From the NCBI GenBank assembly GCA_946406115.1, contig OX291545.1:9376001-9440000 (forward strand): a DNA stretch of 64,000 nucleotides, given 5' to 3'. The DNA is from Apoda limacodes (taxonomy: Eukaryota; Arthropoda; Insecta; Lepidoptera; Limacodidae). The notes below the pieces were generated by a model. That model ran no database searches. It was given only the letters and a program-made list of their open reading frames with translations, and was not told the DNA's origin. Shown here piece by piece: positions 35,853 to 46,786 of this stretch; positions within the stretch are counted from its first letter, which is position 1; every line of letters starts with the position of its first letter. The position numbers were made by a program, and so were the translations under genes.

Positions 35853-37001
35853 AAAAAAACCGGCCAAGTGCGAATCTGGCTCGCGCACCGAGGGTTTTGT
35901 ACAAAATTATTATATGTAGATAGCGCTTCCATCACGAGATAAATTCTTTTAGGTCAATGGGAAGTACCCCATAGGTTTTGATTAATTTGTGTCACAATAT
36001 GCGATAAAAATGACCGTATTTTAGGCATCTTTTTTTTCACATTTACTTAGTAGCTTTATTTTTGACGTGACAACGTCTTATAAATTGGTTTGCCGGGTGA
36101 CACTTCAAGAAACTGCGTTACGCTCCGCTCACGTTATGCGCTCACAATGAGAGCGAGTGAGAGGCACGCGCCCGCCTAAGAGCGAGAGCGACAGACATAA
36201 AATCATTGTCACGTAAAACTTTCGCCCGTATACCGACTTTACAGGCAACCAGTTTTTTTTACAACATTAAGTGCCCGTAGACTATTCGATATTAACTTGA
36301 AGTTGATACCCTCCACGCGTTCTTGAGAAAAAGGGTCTTATATGTTATAACGAGAAATTAACAAAATTCTGATGTTTCCTATAGTTGTGATGTAAGTCCT
36401 TGCTTCGTGTCAAATTTCATGATTCTAGGACAACGGGAAGTACCCCATACTTTTGGATTTATTTGTGGATAACTGAATACCTAAATATGCGTAAAAATGG
36501 CAGTATTTTTTCATTGCGTTGACATAGAAGATTGATTTTTTTTAAAGCTTTAACGGGCCGTAGACTTTTTATTTGATATTAATTACAACTTGATAACTCC
36601 ACGCGTTCTTAGGTAAAAGGGTCTTGACAGATAGATAGACATACAGTTTTTTTAAATGTGTTATAACTACAAATTAACGAATTTCGGGTTATTTTCCTAT
36701 ATCTGCGATGTTAGACCTAGCTTTATGACAAATTTCATGATTCTAGGACAACGGGTAGGTTTTGATTTGATTGTAAATGCCAAAATATTCGACGAAAATG
36801 GCCGTATTTCGGCCGTATTCTTTTACTGAGTTGACTTAGAAGCTTTATTTTTTCAGCTTCAAGGGACAGTAGACCTTAGTATTTGATATTTATATCCTCT
36901 ATACCCTTACGCGTTTCTAGGAAAAAGGGTCTTGACAGACAGACGGTCAGCAAAGTGATCCTATAAGGGTTCCTTATTTCCTTTTGAGGTACGGAACCCT
37001 G
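35853..37001 (-). repeat. AGGGTTCCGTA dispersed repeat, long copy with internal triplication
   Basis: The ends in plus orientation are AACCGGCCAAGTGCGAATCT and GAGGTACGGAACCCT. Between them the segment with ATTTCATGATTCTAGGACAACGGG, then (C/A)CACGCGTTCTTGAG and AAAAGGGTCTTGACAGA occurs in about three diverged rounds (near 35930-36340, 36400-36640 and 36720-36940). This makes the copy more than twice as long as the one at 50011-50467. Confidence 0.75.
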
Positions 37002-37153
37002 AAATACGGCTAAGTGCGTGTCCTACACGCATTAAGTTGAGGTACGTAGAATAATTCTGAAAAACATATGAAATGAAATGATTGTACTTAATTAAATTAA
37101 TTTAAATTGAGAATATTTTTCTGAATTCTGAGAAAGTTCTGATATATTTTTTA

Positions 37154-37193
37154 TTATTTAACATGGATATTGGCAAAATATCCATGTTATAGA
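37154..37193. repeat. 12-bp-arm hairpin
   Basis: TAACATGGATAT and ATATCCATGTTA are perfect reverse complements separated by about seven bases. No link to the neighbouring gene can be shown. Confidence 0.8.
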
Positions 37194-37826
37194 AAAAGTT
37201 ACTTGGAATGTTATGTGTATTTTTAAATGACAAAATATATCTACTGCCAGGAATGAAATCGTTAACCTTTGATACAGAAGATATACACAATCTATACACC
37301 AAATCAGCGTTTTGTTGTTGACAGTTAAACAAATATTGAATCTAGAACATAAGACGGGGTCAGCAGATTTGAATGTTGATGATTGGTTTCATAGTCATTG
37401 GTGGGTCAGTGATTGTTGCAGTTTTTAAAGAGTACAAGTGAATGTCAGACGCCATGGAAATGGTACAAACAACCGCACCGTTAGTTTGTGCTCAGAGTTA
37501 AAGTTTGAGGTACTACGGTCAGTTGTTACTGTGGAGAGCTGAGAAACGAGCGCGTGGGCACTCTTGTATCTACTCAAAACGCGTTTGATATGTTATTCGT
37601 AATTATTAGTATATAACTATTTATCCGTTTTGGATGTAGGTAAAAAAAGTAAAAATACTCTAAAATAAAATACTCTAAAGTAAACTTGAGGTCTGAATTT
37701 ATTTTTAAAACGTGTCGAGTGAAGGGACAGGGTCGATGACATTTTATGTAGTGTTCGAAGAGTTTGTAAAGTAAACAGGAATACGTTATAAAAGTAACGT
37801 ACCTGAGATATTTTCTGTTAGCTCAG

Positions 37827-37846
37827 TTACTGAAGTTATAATTAAG
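37827..37846 (+). other. possible 5' UTR segment after a splice acceptor
   Basis: TTTTCTGTTAGCTCAG ends at 37826, twenty bases before the start ATG of the gene 2 exon, and looks like an acceptor. If it is used, the transcript has an untranslated first exon further upstream, which is common for this family. No TATA box or initiator could be assigned upstream. Confidence 0.35.
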
Positions 37847-38024
37847 ATGAAGATGCAGTACAATGAGGACGGGACGCCGTTTGTGATGTGGGGGGAGCAC
37901 CACATAGAATTGGAACGGCAGCAAATATCAGAGAAGTTTTATATGGAGAAGGCAGAGAATGAACTGAGGGAGACTCCGGAGAATGTTGAAAAAGCACTCA
38001 GAGAATTAAGGGAAATGCTTAAAG
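37847..38024 (+). CDS. CRAL-TRIO family protein, N-terminal coding exon (gene 2)
   Basis: An ATG in context AATTAAG-ATG opens 59 codons plus one base and ends at a strong donor, GTAAGA at 38025 (phase 1). The protein begins MKMQYNEDGTPF and holds a charged helix ending ENVEKALRELREMLK. That pattern (E-LRE-TPE...AL-ELRE-L) is the CRAL_TRIO_N helix that precedes the lipid-binding domain, so this is the first coding exon of a SEC14-like lipid-transfer protein. Beyond the donor the frame runs into intron sequence. No matching downstream exons were found between 38025 and 64000, so they may lie beyond the window or be very short and missed. It could be a tandem paralogue of the gene at 9.6-20 kb, or the displaced first exon of that same gene. 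Confidence 0.75.
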
Positions 38025-38771
38025 GTAAGATCTACTTACTAGGTATACTAGCTATATGTTTTTCATGTATATTGTTATAGCTTTGGCAGTAACATATACC
38101 CACTGTAGGTTACCTGGCATGGTTTTTGTTTTATTGCTAGAAAGGAGCCAGGTTTAAAAAGTTTATGGACAAAAAATTACTGTCTGTTTTACTTGTTATT
38201 AGTAGGAATAGTAGGTATATAAATATAGGTAGTTATCCATTATGCATATCTAATATCTTAGTTGTATCTACGGAATAAAGAATATTTAATGATTTGGCTT
38301 CACCTCAGGAATTTAGATAATCTTGTATGATGTGCATTATTGGTTAATAGGACACTTAGCGTAACGGTTTTAAATCACCAACTTAACTTAAATTTTTTAT
38401 TGTGGTCTTAAGATGAAGTTCGGTGGGTACTTTGTTATCAAAAAGGTCCTAAGATTTTTTTTTAATCTGTCCATTTATATGTGATTCTGCCTTTTTCTAT
38501 ACGGTACCTGGGTCCCTGGATGGTCTAGATTCACAATCGGACCCGGCAGGTTGCGCTGCAATCGGGCACATCAACTTAAAGGACAGAGCAACGTGCCGGG
38601 TCAGCTAGTGTCTAATATAATACATATAATAATAATAATTTTGGACATAGCACACAGCGCCATCTGGTCCCAAAGTAAGCAAACCTTGTATCTATTATAA
38701 AAACCAGACAATCGATAAAAATACTTATATTTTTTTATTTATATTAGATTTTTGAAGGGTAGTTAACGCGC

Positions 38772-39000
38772 AGGCGGTGGTGGTCGAGAGGTTTAAATTT
38801 CACTTCAAGTCCTAAGTGGCGGAGGTTCGAACCCCGGGTCGGCGTGTACCAATGAGTCTTTTCTTAATTTCTCATGTACACTGAGTTATTTATTCACACC
38901 ACTGGCTTTTCGGTGAAGGAAAACATCGTGAGCACTGGGCCCGCGTGTGGACTATAGCCCAAATCACCCTCGCTTATGAGGGTAGGCCAACAAAATAAAC
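38772..39000 (+). mobile_element. tRNA-derived SINE
   Basis: A-box-like TGGTGGTCGAGAGG near 38778 and a perfect B box GGTTCGAACCC at 38824-38834 are followed by the conserved SINE body TTCGGTGAAGGAAAACATCG and CACTGGGCCCGCGTGTGGAC. The spacing and body are typical of lepidopteran tRNA-headed SINEs. It ends without a clear A-tail. Confidence 0.85.
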
Positions 39001-39443
39001 GTCAGTTGATATCGTCTAATTAAAAATACAACTATAAGTTAATATTTATTCGAATGCGTTTAGGGACATGTTCTATTATATATTATTAAATTTTTCACCT
39101 AAAATACTGACTGCAAATATTGGTTTTTTCCTTTATAAAAAGTGACACTTGTCATTGGTCATTCTGTTGAAAAACCTATCAGTGTGCTTTACATCCAAAT
39201 TATTTATTAAAAGCGTCCTCATCAGTCCGAACTCGCAGTCACTAGCTATTGTAAAAAATGGAATTTAATCATTTGTACATGAACTAGTACATACACGAGA
39301 GTTCAGCCTAAAATGGCCACTAAATTGTTAAAATAGGCATTAAAATTTCGTCGTGCATCGTAGCATGTTTTGATGGACGTATGAACAAACAGTATTGAGC
39401 GAGGCTCGACTTACGATATAATGCCCTTGATTCTCGTCTTTTT

Positions 39444-39874
39444 AGGATTCCGTACCCATAGGGTAAAAACCGGGACCCTATTACTAAGACTCCGCTGTCC
39501 GTCGGTCGGTCACCAGACTGTATCTCATGAACCGTGATAGTTAGACAGTTGAAATTTTCACAGAAGATGTATTTCTGTTGCCGCTATAACAACAAATAAT
39601 AAAAAAAGAAAAAAAATCAATATTTAAGGGATCTCCCATACAATAAACGTGATTTTTTTGCTAGTTTCTGCTCGATATTGATAACGGCAACAGTTAGTTA
39701 GACGCTTGAAATATTCACAGAATATTTAGTTTTATATTCACTTTAAAAATAAATAATTCAATTAAATATAAAACAAATATTATATATGCAACAAACGTCA
39801 TTTTTTTTGCCGTTTTTGTAGATAATGATACGGAACGTTGCGTGCACGAGTCCAACTCGCACTTTGCCGATTTT
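39444..39874 (+). repeat. AGGGTTCCGTA dispersed repeat copy
   Basis: It starts AGGATTCCGTACCCATAGGG with CCGGGACCC, then GTCCGTCGGTCGGTC, and ends ACGGAACGTTGCGTGCACGA with AACTCGCACTTTGCCG. Non-coding. Confidence 0.8.
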
Positions 39875-40229
39875 CACAGCTATACAACTCACAGGTATAT
39901 TTCAAAAACGAAAAAAGCTTGTCGATAATTCTAAATAACTGGTTTGTGACATTTTTAAGATGTGTTTCGTACAAAGAGGAAATGAATAATATTTTTTGGC
40001 GGCGCTAGTTAACTAACTACTAAACACTAACTAACTAAACACTAAACATGGTTAAGCGAAGCGATGGCTGATTCATGTGTCATACTCGTGAACGGGTGCC
40101 GTCTGTGGAGGCTGGTCTGCTCTTGCAAACTTCTTTGTATTCTTAGTATTTAGTCTTACTTTTTTGTTTTGTTTATTAATACTGTAAGACATTGATTATT
40201 TCTTAGTGATGAATACATAAACTGTCTTT

Positions 40230-40520
40230 TGTTTATATTAGATACTTTTTTATGTTGTGCTTGTGCTTTATATTTCATGTTTTTTTATGTTTGTAATGGA
40301 AAGTGTCCTTTTATGATAGGGAGGGCATTTTCCAATATTTTAATTGGACGCTGTAAGTGAAAGGGAGAAAAGAAATGCCCTTGCTGAGTTTCTTGCCGGT
40401 TCTTCTCAGTACAAGGTCTCCCGCCCTGTAGACTTACGAACCGATGGCGTAGTGACATTCATAAGTGCTCAATTATTGTAGCCTAAACTGAATAAATTAT
40501 ATTGAATTTGAATTTGAATT
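40230..40520 (+). mobile_element. LINE 3' end
   Basis: TGAGTTTCTTGCCGGTTCTT, AACCGATGGCGTAGTGACATT and the tail TTGAATTTGAATTTGAATTT form the well-known 3' terminus of abundant lepidopteran non-LTR elements. No coding part is attached; it is a 5'-truncated insertion. Confidence 0.7.
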
Positions 40521-41149
40521 TACTACAAATAGCTAAAAACTACCTAGTCACTGCGGCTTAAAGCCTAAAATTTCTTTGAAAATGAAATGATAGCTTACTT
40601 ATAGTAAAAACTTTCGTTGGCAGTCCTATAAAAATACTAAACTAAAACAGGAGAAAATTATGATCTAAAAACAACTGATAAAGATACTAGTATAAATATT
40701 TATATAATAAAATGTATACATTTGTATACATTGTGTTTCCAAATGTGTTTTATTTATAATTTTGTGAATTTAATCTTAAACATTTGCATAGATTATGTAA
40801 ATAGATACCGAAGTTTTTTGTACAAAATGTTAATATGACAAGGAAGTTACATTATACACAGGTTTATTATACACATATATACGTGTCCCTACGGCACATA
40901 AGTCTAGCGGTGAGTGTAACATGGAGGGGATGTTTGCGCATGAGTACTGTTGCGGACGCAATAGTTATATATTTATAATAGCAGATATTTTTGGTATAAT
41001 CTTTTATGTATTAATTGTAAGAACGTATTTAACACTAGGCTAGATCGCGGCAATACGCAGTTTTGTGCAAATTTTTTAAACATAATCAAAAAATGCATCT
41101 AAATGATTGTAGAAAATATATAAGTTGTAAAACTTGCTATTATAGTCCC

Positions 41150-41560
41150 CCCGTCCGACCTCGGCATGGTCGTAAAACTGTAATTAGGCGGCCTCGGCAC
41201 GTACCCTTCGGCCTCTTGTACTCGGCCCCAGATGATGATCTCTCTGTCCGGATAGCGAGATTAGTCTCAACGACCTCCCCCCTAACACGTCGCCGACGTC
41301 CCCGGGTTCGTCCCCACTCAATCGCAACCGCACCCGCGTAACGGGGAACTCTTCTCCTGGCGGTGACTCACCTTCGGGTTCAAGGCTCACGCCGATCGAA
41401 GGGACGTCCCTGCGAGCGACAACCCAAGCCGAGGCTCCCCCCGCGGGGAGCCCTTGAGCGTTGGGCGCTATAAGGGCTGAGGCTCCTTCAGAATCTCGCC
41501 CCAAAAAGCCCGGTGAAGCAGTAATGGCTACAACAGCCAACTGCATAGTCAAATCAGAAA
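41150..41560. other. GC-rich island of unknown origin
   Basis: About 400 bp of strongly GC-rich, CpG-containing DNA (CCGTCCGACC, CGTCGCCGACGTCCCCGGG, CCCCCCGCGGGGAGCCC) sits abruptly in AT-rich sequence. It has open frames on both strands (41063-41341 plus, 41184-41552 minus), as GC-rich DNA tends to. The translations are rich in Pro, Arg, Ser and Ala and show no domain. It could be the 5' part of a LINE ORF1 or a transferred fragment; I cannot tell. Confidence 0.5.
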
Positions 41561-42790
41561 AAAAAATGTCTAGTGCATAACTTTATCAAAATTTATTTAT
41601 TGTATTGAGTGTAAAAAATAAATCTGAGGTAATAATTGTTTCAAATATTGAATACTTAATTAAGTATATTATTGCATTGAGTTGTTATTAAAGTTAGTCA
41701 AATCTTTGGAATTTGTTATACCTCAAATATTAAGCATAAATGATTTGAACACTAAAAACGTCAATTTCCATATAAAAGACCCATAAGGTGGCAAACAAGT
41801 AATTATAAGAAGGAGGACGAAAACATATCTGATGGTCATGTATTTAGAACTATTATAATAATTTTTCAGATTCTTAGAACTCACGATAAAAGAGTAGTAA
41901 AAGAAAGGCTGCACACAACATCTTACTTCGAAAGATATCTGTTCAGTGTGCACATGGGAGAAAAGTTATATGCAAACCTTTAATGATTTTTAAGACCTAT
42001 TCGCCGATACTTCCCACGTTAGGGTAAATTATATTACAGTTAAAGTTAGAATCGGTGAGAATATTACGAAAATATAATACAACAGTTTGACATATGAACA
42101 GACAGACAAGGCAAAACTATATTTTTTATTATATATAGTATGGTTATCGGACTGTAAATAAACAACTGTCGCAATTTAACATTCTGAACTTAGATGTTTG
42201 GACGCTAGTGTCGTTGTAAGTTTCCACCATTTCAATATAGCGACTGTAGTGATATGTGATGTGAATATGTGATTTTTGACCGAGCGCAGGGTCAGAATAG
42301 TTTGTTTCACTATTATATGTCATTAGTTGTTTCATTTATTCATTGTTTATCGTTTGTTTGTTTTTAGGGTTCCGTACCTCAAAAGGAAAAAACGGAACCC
42401 TTATAGGATCACTTTGTTGTCCGTCTGTCTGTCCGTCTGTCAAGACCCTTTATCTCAGATACAAGTAGAGGTATCAAGTTCAAATTTATATCAAATACTC
42501 AGGTTTACTGTCCCTTGGAGCTGTGAAAAAATCAAACTTCTAAGCCAACGCAATCAAAAGATACAGCCGTTTATGCCGCAAATTTCCGCACATTTTCGAA
42601 ACTCGCAAGGGAATCAAAACCTACTGGGTAGTTCCCGTGAACTCAGAATCTTGAAATTTGGTACGAAGCAACGTCTTATAGTACAGATAAAGGAAAAATT
42701 GCGAAAACGGTAAATTTTTAAAGATACAGCCGTTTATGCCGCAAATTTTCGAAACTCGCCAGGGAATCAAAACCTATAGGGTGCTTCCCG

Positions 42791-44702
42791 CCCAAGTAGC
42801 ACACATAGCTGTAGAGTCACCGGAATACAGAGTAATGATAAAGTTGAGGCTGTACAAGATGATGTACGAGAAGATGATACCTGTATAAGGACTGTGTAGC
42901 TAGCTACAAAGACCTTATAATTCTAAATGGGGCCCCAAATTAACCAGCCCTCTAGGCATAACAGAGGCTTATTAACAGCTGTAGAGAGTTGTGCACGGGC
43001 GGTACTACGGCTTAGAATGCTATTGCACTGCTATTTAAATTCTTCTATTCAGCTCCTTTAATTCCTTAAAACAGCTATGCCTACGATTAGCTACTTTCAT
43101 TCTCTAAAACAGCCAAGACATGTTTTAAAGCTTGACAACGTGATGGTAAATACAAAACAAAATGTTGGAAAGTAATTGTTCGTGCAGATTGTTTGTGCAT
43201 GTTTACCAATTTTTATTAAATGAGGACATCTTAACTTAATCTTAAGGGATATAATTTTTCATATATTTGTTGATTAATTGTATTGCGGATGCCACTTTAC
43301 TGTGAATGTATATAGGAGATCATCAAATTTTTCACACGCCTTCATAATAATACCGTTTTATTAAATATATTTTACAAAATAAATATGGTGTACGAAATAT
43401 TTATTGATATTAAAACAAAATTATTTCATTAAAACTTATACATTATCAATAAAAAATTAAATTATTTTATTGTATTAATATTAACAAATATATTAAAAAA
43501 CAAATAGGACATCATTTGGTTTTTGTCATAATATCAGTTCTATTTAGCTCAAAATGCCGTTAATTGCTACCCAGCACTAATTCTTGCTAAACTTCTTTGA
43601 CATTCCCTATTCTGTATAATGACGATATTAAACTGTATTCAACAGCTGAAAGCATTACTATAGCTGTCCAATGGAATTAAATTATTTTCATGGCTGTCTA
43701 AGGCTGTTTTTTAGGGATAAGGCAATCTCGATTCCTTTGACATTCTCTTATTTCCATCATGGCGATATAAAACTCTATTTAACAGCTGAAAGCATTACAC
43801 TAGCTGTACAATGGTATTAAACAATTTTGACGGCTGTCTAATGGTGTGTTTTAGGGATACAGAAATCTCGATTCCTTTGACATTATCTTTCCTATCACGC
43901 TAGCTGTACAATGGAATGAAATTGTTTAAATGGCTGCCAAAGGGTAAAAAGCAAGAGTAACAAAGAGTATTTCAGGGATGAGAAAATCTTGATAAAATAT
44001 CATTTCGTACATACTTTAATTAATTTTGTGATCCTACTTGTCTCGCCAACAAGCAAATGAAAAGTGCTTTTACTTTCGTTCGTTCACCAACCACATTGCG
44101 AGGTTATAAAAAAAATCACGACATATTAGCACCACCCCACTATATTTACCCCCTAATAAATACAGAGGCTGTACTATAGCTGATATTGTCACTTTATGCT
44201 TAAAATTTAGAGTGCAGTTTAACTACTCCAATTTACAGCTCAATGAGTCAATTGATGCTTTTATACATCGTACAGGTTTAGACATTCAATATTATGTATT
44301 ATTCAGCTGCTATCAAGCGTATTTATTAGCATTAGAATAGAATTAGTATACACCGAATAAAATCCTTTGGTAACAAGTGATACTTTAATACAGCTCGCTG
44401 CATAATAAGAGGTGTCTTTTTCGCGTTTAGCAGCCGTTTATATGCTTTCGTCTTCCAAAACAGCTAGTAGCATTATACTTTACCAAAGTCTGGACAACAG
44501 TGACTTCAAATTCTACACTAATGCATTATGTTGCATTTTTCTCCATTACGCAGTCATTAGTCAGATGTGCCGTATAACAGTGTACGAAATCCTGCTACTA
44601 CAGTAATCAGACTAGTTTTATCCACTTTTCCAGCTAATTAACAGCATTAGACTGTAATAAAGCTTGTTTCCGGATATAATTCACGCTAATGTGCTACTTG
44701 GG
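42791..44702. mobile_element. 1.9-kb non-autonomous DNA transposon with 13-bp TIRs
   Basis: The left end CCCAAGTAGCACA (42791-42803) is the perfect reverse complement of the right end TGTGCTACTTGGG. Comparison with the uninterrupted repeat unit at about 42641 (TTCCCGTGAACTCAG) shows a clean insertion between TTCCCG and TGAACTC, leaving an extra TG. This fits a 2-bp CG target duplication whose right copy decayed to TG. The inside has no transposase, but many ACAGCT and AGCTGT motifs and a 140-bp tandem repeat (43601, 43741, 43881). Superfamily unknown. Confidence 0.8.
43601..43975. repeat. 140-bp tandem repeat inside the TIR element
   Basis: Units start at 43601, 43741 and 43881 with CATT(C/A)(C/T)C-type text. 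The first two contain AACAGCTGAAAGCATTAC. All have TAGCTGT(C/A)CAATGG and ATGGCTG or ACGGCTG, and the first two end TCTCGATTCCTTTGA. The third unit has lost part of its left half. Confidence 0.85.
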
Positions 44703-44959
44703 TGTGAACTCAGAATCTTGAAATTTGGTACGAAGCAACATCTTATAGTGCAGATAAAGGAAAAATTGCGAAAACCGTAAATTTTTTACTACATCATATA
44801 ATAAAAATATTTTTAATGCTCTCGCACTTGGCCGGTTTTGTTAACCTATTCGAAACTTTATCTATTTCTTAGCTCTCTTTTTAAATTAAAACGAAATTTA
44901 GTTTGTTTCACTATTATATGTGTCATTTTAATATTTTTCCACTGTTTTACGGTGGTCAA

Positions 44960-45199
44960 ATGGCCACAAAATGTAACGGGTGTGACACTGGGATTTACGA
45001 TTTGTCATATATGGAATGTTCACAAGCAACATGCAAGAGATTGTACCACCTGAAGTGCCTGGCGTTGACGACGGAAAAATTCGACAGTTTCACGCAGGAA
45101 TATAAAAGCAAATGGGTATGTCCAGAATGTACGCGAGAACCAGACGTCGGGAAACATAATTTGATGACACCGAAAAAAATAATAATGAAAATGAAATAA
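44960..45199 (+). pseudogene. LINE ORF1 N-terminal PHD zinc finger
   Basis: From the ATG at 44960, MATKCNGCDTG starts a PHD finger: CNGC, then CSQATC, then YHLKCL, then WVCPEC, giving the C4HC3-type spacing of metal ligands. PHD fingers of this kind are known at the start of ORF1 in CR1-like and related insect LINEs, where ORF1 binds RNA. It stops at 45199 after only 80 codons, and the rest of ORF1 continues in another frame at 45270. Confidence 0.75.
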
Positions 45200-45269
45200 G
45201 TAATAACTTTGTAAATAATAATGAAAAAGAGAATCCGGAGATAATTTAGAGCGGAGAAATTGGACAACA

Positions 45270-45545
45270 GTGAACAAAAAGAAAAACAAGTATCCTAAAA
45301 ATGAAGTAAAAAAAGGAGGAAGTACTAATTCAGTTGAAATCCAGGGGACTGAGCGGAGCGTTTGGCGCTTACAAAAAGAAACCTCGGCAGAAAACTTGGA
45401 AAAATACGTCCAAGAAATATGCGGAAACGAAGTACCTATTAAAGTGGACAAGATAAAACATAGAACTGAACGGGATTATTCATCTTTCATAATTAGTATT
45501 CCTGAGAGCAAATATGACATTTTATGTCAACCAGAAAATTGGTAA
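45270..45545 (+). pseudogene. LINE ORF1 middle/C-terminal fragment
   Basis: Lys-rich start, then SVWRLQKETSAENLEKYVQE and DYSSFIISIPESKYDILC ending PENW. This matches the RRM-like or FP-like domain typical of the second half of insect LINE ORF1 proteins that begin with a PHD finger. It ends at a stop right after PENW, where the family normally continues with a few more strands. Product is not expected to be functional. Confidence 0.65.
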
Positions 45546-45643
45546 ATGTTGAGTTCTGCGAGTGGGTATGGTTTTGAAAAGCATCCCACCAAAAAACCAG
45601 CTCCTCCTAGCATTTTTTAACCCCCCCTCCCCCTTGGTGATAC

Positions 45644-46786
45644 GTGGTGAGGTTTAAGATTACCAAAAAATCACGTGTATTTTTTAGTACCTACAAAGTC
45701 AATAATGATACACTGCTCAAGAAGTTGGCCAGCATCGGTTTCACACCGAACCTGCTCAAGTTCTTTGCTAGTTACATGCAGGATAGACGCCAATATGTAG
45801 AATACGAGGGTCATGTATCGGAACCATATTTTACCTGGTCTGGAATAAGCCAGGGCAGTAATCTCGGGCCCCTTGAGTTTATAATAATGGTTAATGACCT
45901 TCCGGAGGTGGTTAGGTATCCGACTTTACTTTTTACTGATGACTTAAAGTTGTACTTCAGAATAAAAGATAAGAATGACTGTAAAAAACTGCAAGAAGAT
46001 ATAAACAGAGTACAATCCTGGAGTCAGGACAACTTTTTACAGTTTAATGAGTCAAAGTGTGTAACAATTACTTTTACACGTACACGCGCACCTGTTAATT
46101 ATAATTATACAGTTGGTTATACACACATGACCAAAATAACGACGGTCATAGACCTTGGCGTTCAGATTGACACAGGGCTAACCTTTCGGGAGAACAGCAC
46201 TAAATGCTGTAAGAAAGCTTTTAGAAATTTAGAGTTTCTACTCAAAACGGTCCAGGACTTTACAAACTCTAGTGCTATCAGGACACTATACAATGCACTC
46301 GTTAGAAGTCAACTCGAATGCAATTCAGCAGTTTGGGCTCCGCATGAACTTAAATACAGCCTTATGCTAGAGCGAGTTCAAAATAATTTTTTAAGGTACT
46401 TATACTTGAAAGAGTATGGTGTTTATCCATTTTACCCGTTAGTGCACCCAAATCTATTTGTTCTTGGCATGACAGGATATAATGAGCTTCAGGTTAGAAG
46501 AGAGCTCATGCTTACATCCTACATATTCAAAATTATTCGTGGGAAAATCCACAACCCGGATATATTGGGTAAAATGGGTATATGCGTTCCGGACGGGTAC
46601 GTGTGGCGGCGACGCCGGCCGAGTTTGTTAGTGATCCCGTGCGGGAGGACTAACTTACGTCGTAAAGCGCCGATGACGCGCGCGCTGCATACACTAAATA
46701 TTATACACAGTAAGTTGGACCTATTTGATTGTACTCTTAATGAATTCACAAAAATAGCCATGTATACTATTTCTTTTAAAATGTAA
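45644..46786 (+). pseudogene. non-LTR reverse transcriptase, N-terminally truncated
   Basis: A 380-residue open frame holds RT motif B (WSGISQGSNLGPLEF), motif C as LLFTDDLKLYF with both catalytic Asp kept, and downstream thumb and connection (LGVQIDTGLTF, YNALVRSQLECNSAVWAP). It ends with the usual C-terminal tail to a TAA. It begins inside motif A: FSTYKVNNDTLLKKL corresponds to the family's F-x-K-A-F-D-x-V-N-H-D region, and the catalytic Asp is not evident. Endonuclease and RT fingers are deleted. The long open frame suggests the deletion and insertion are fairly recent. Confidence 0.85.

Larger units (their letters stand above)
42366..44839 (+). repeat. AGGGTTCCGTA dispersed repeat interrupted by a TIR element
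   Basis: It starts AGGGTTCCGTACCTCAAAAG and ends CTCGCACTTGGCCGG. Before the insertion a 163-bp segment is tandemly repeated (AAAGATACAGCCGTTTATGC at 42557 and 42720). The element at 42791-44702 splits the second unit. The text after the insertion (GAACTCAGAATCTTGAAATT) resumes exactly where the first unit shows it should. Confidence 0.85.

Noticed and set aside
38772..38850. A tRNA gene with a perfect B box
   Set aside because: It continues into the standard SINE body (GGTGAAGGAAAACATCG), and no clear acceptor stem is present.
41184..41552. 122-residue minus-strand gene in the GC-rich island
   Set aside because: GC-rich DNA gives long stop-free frames by chance; both strands are open and no domain is seen.
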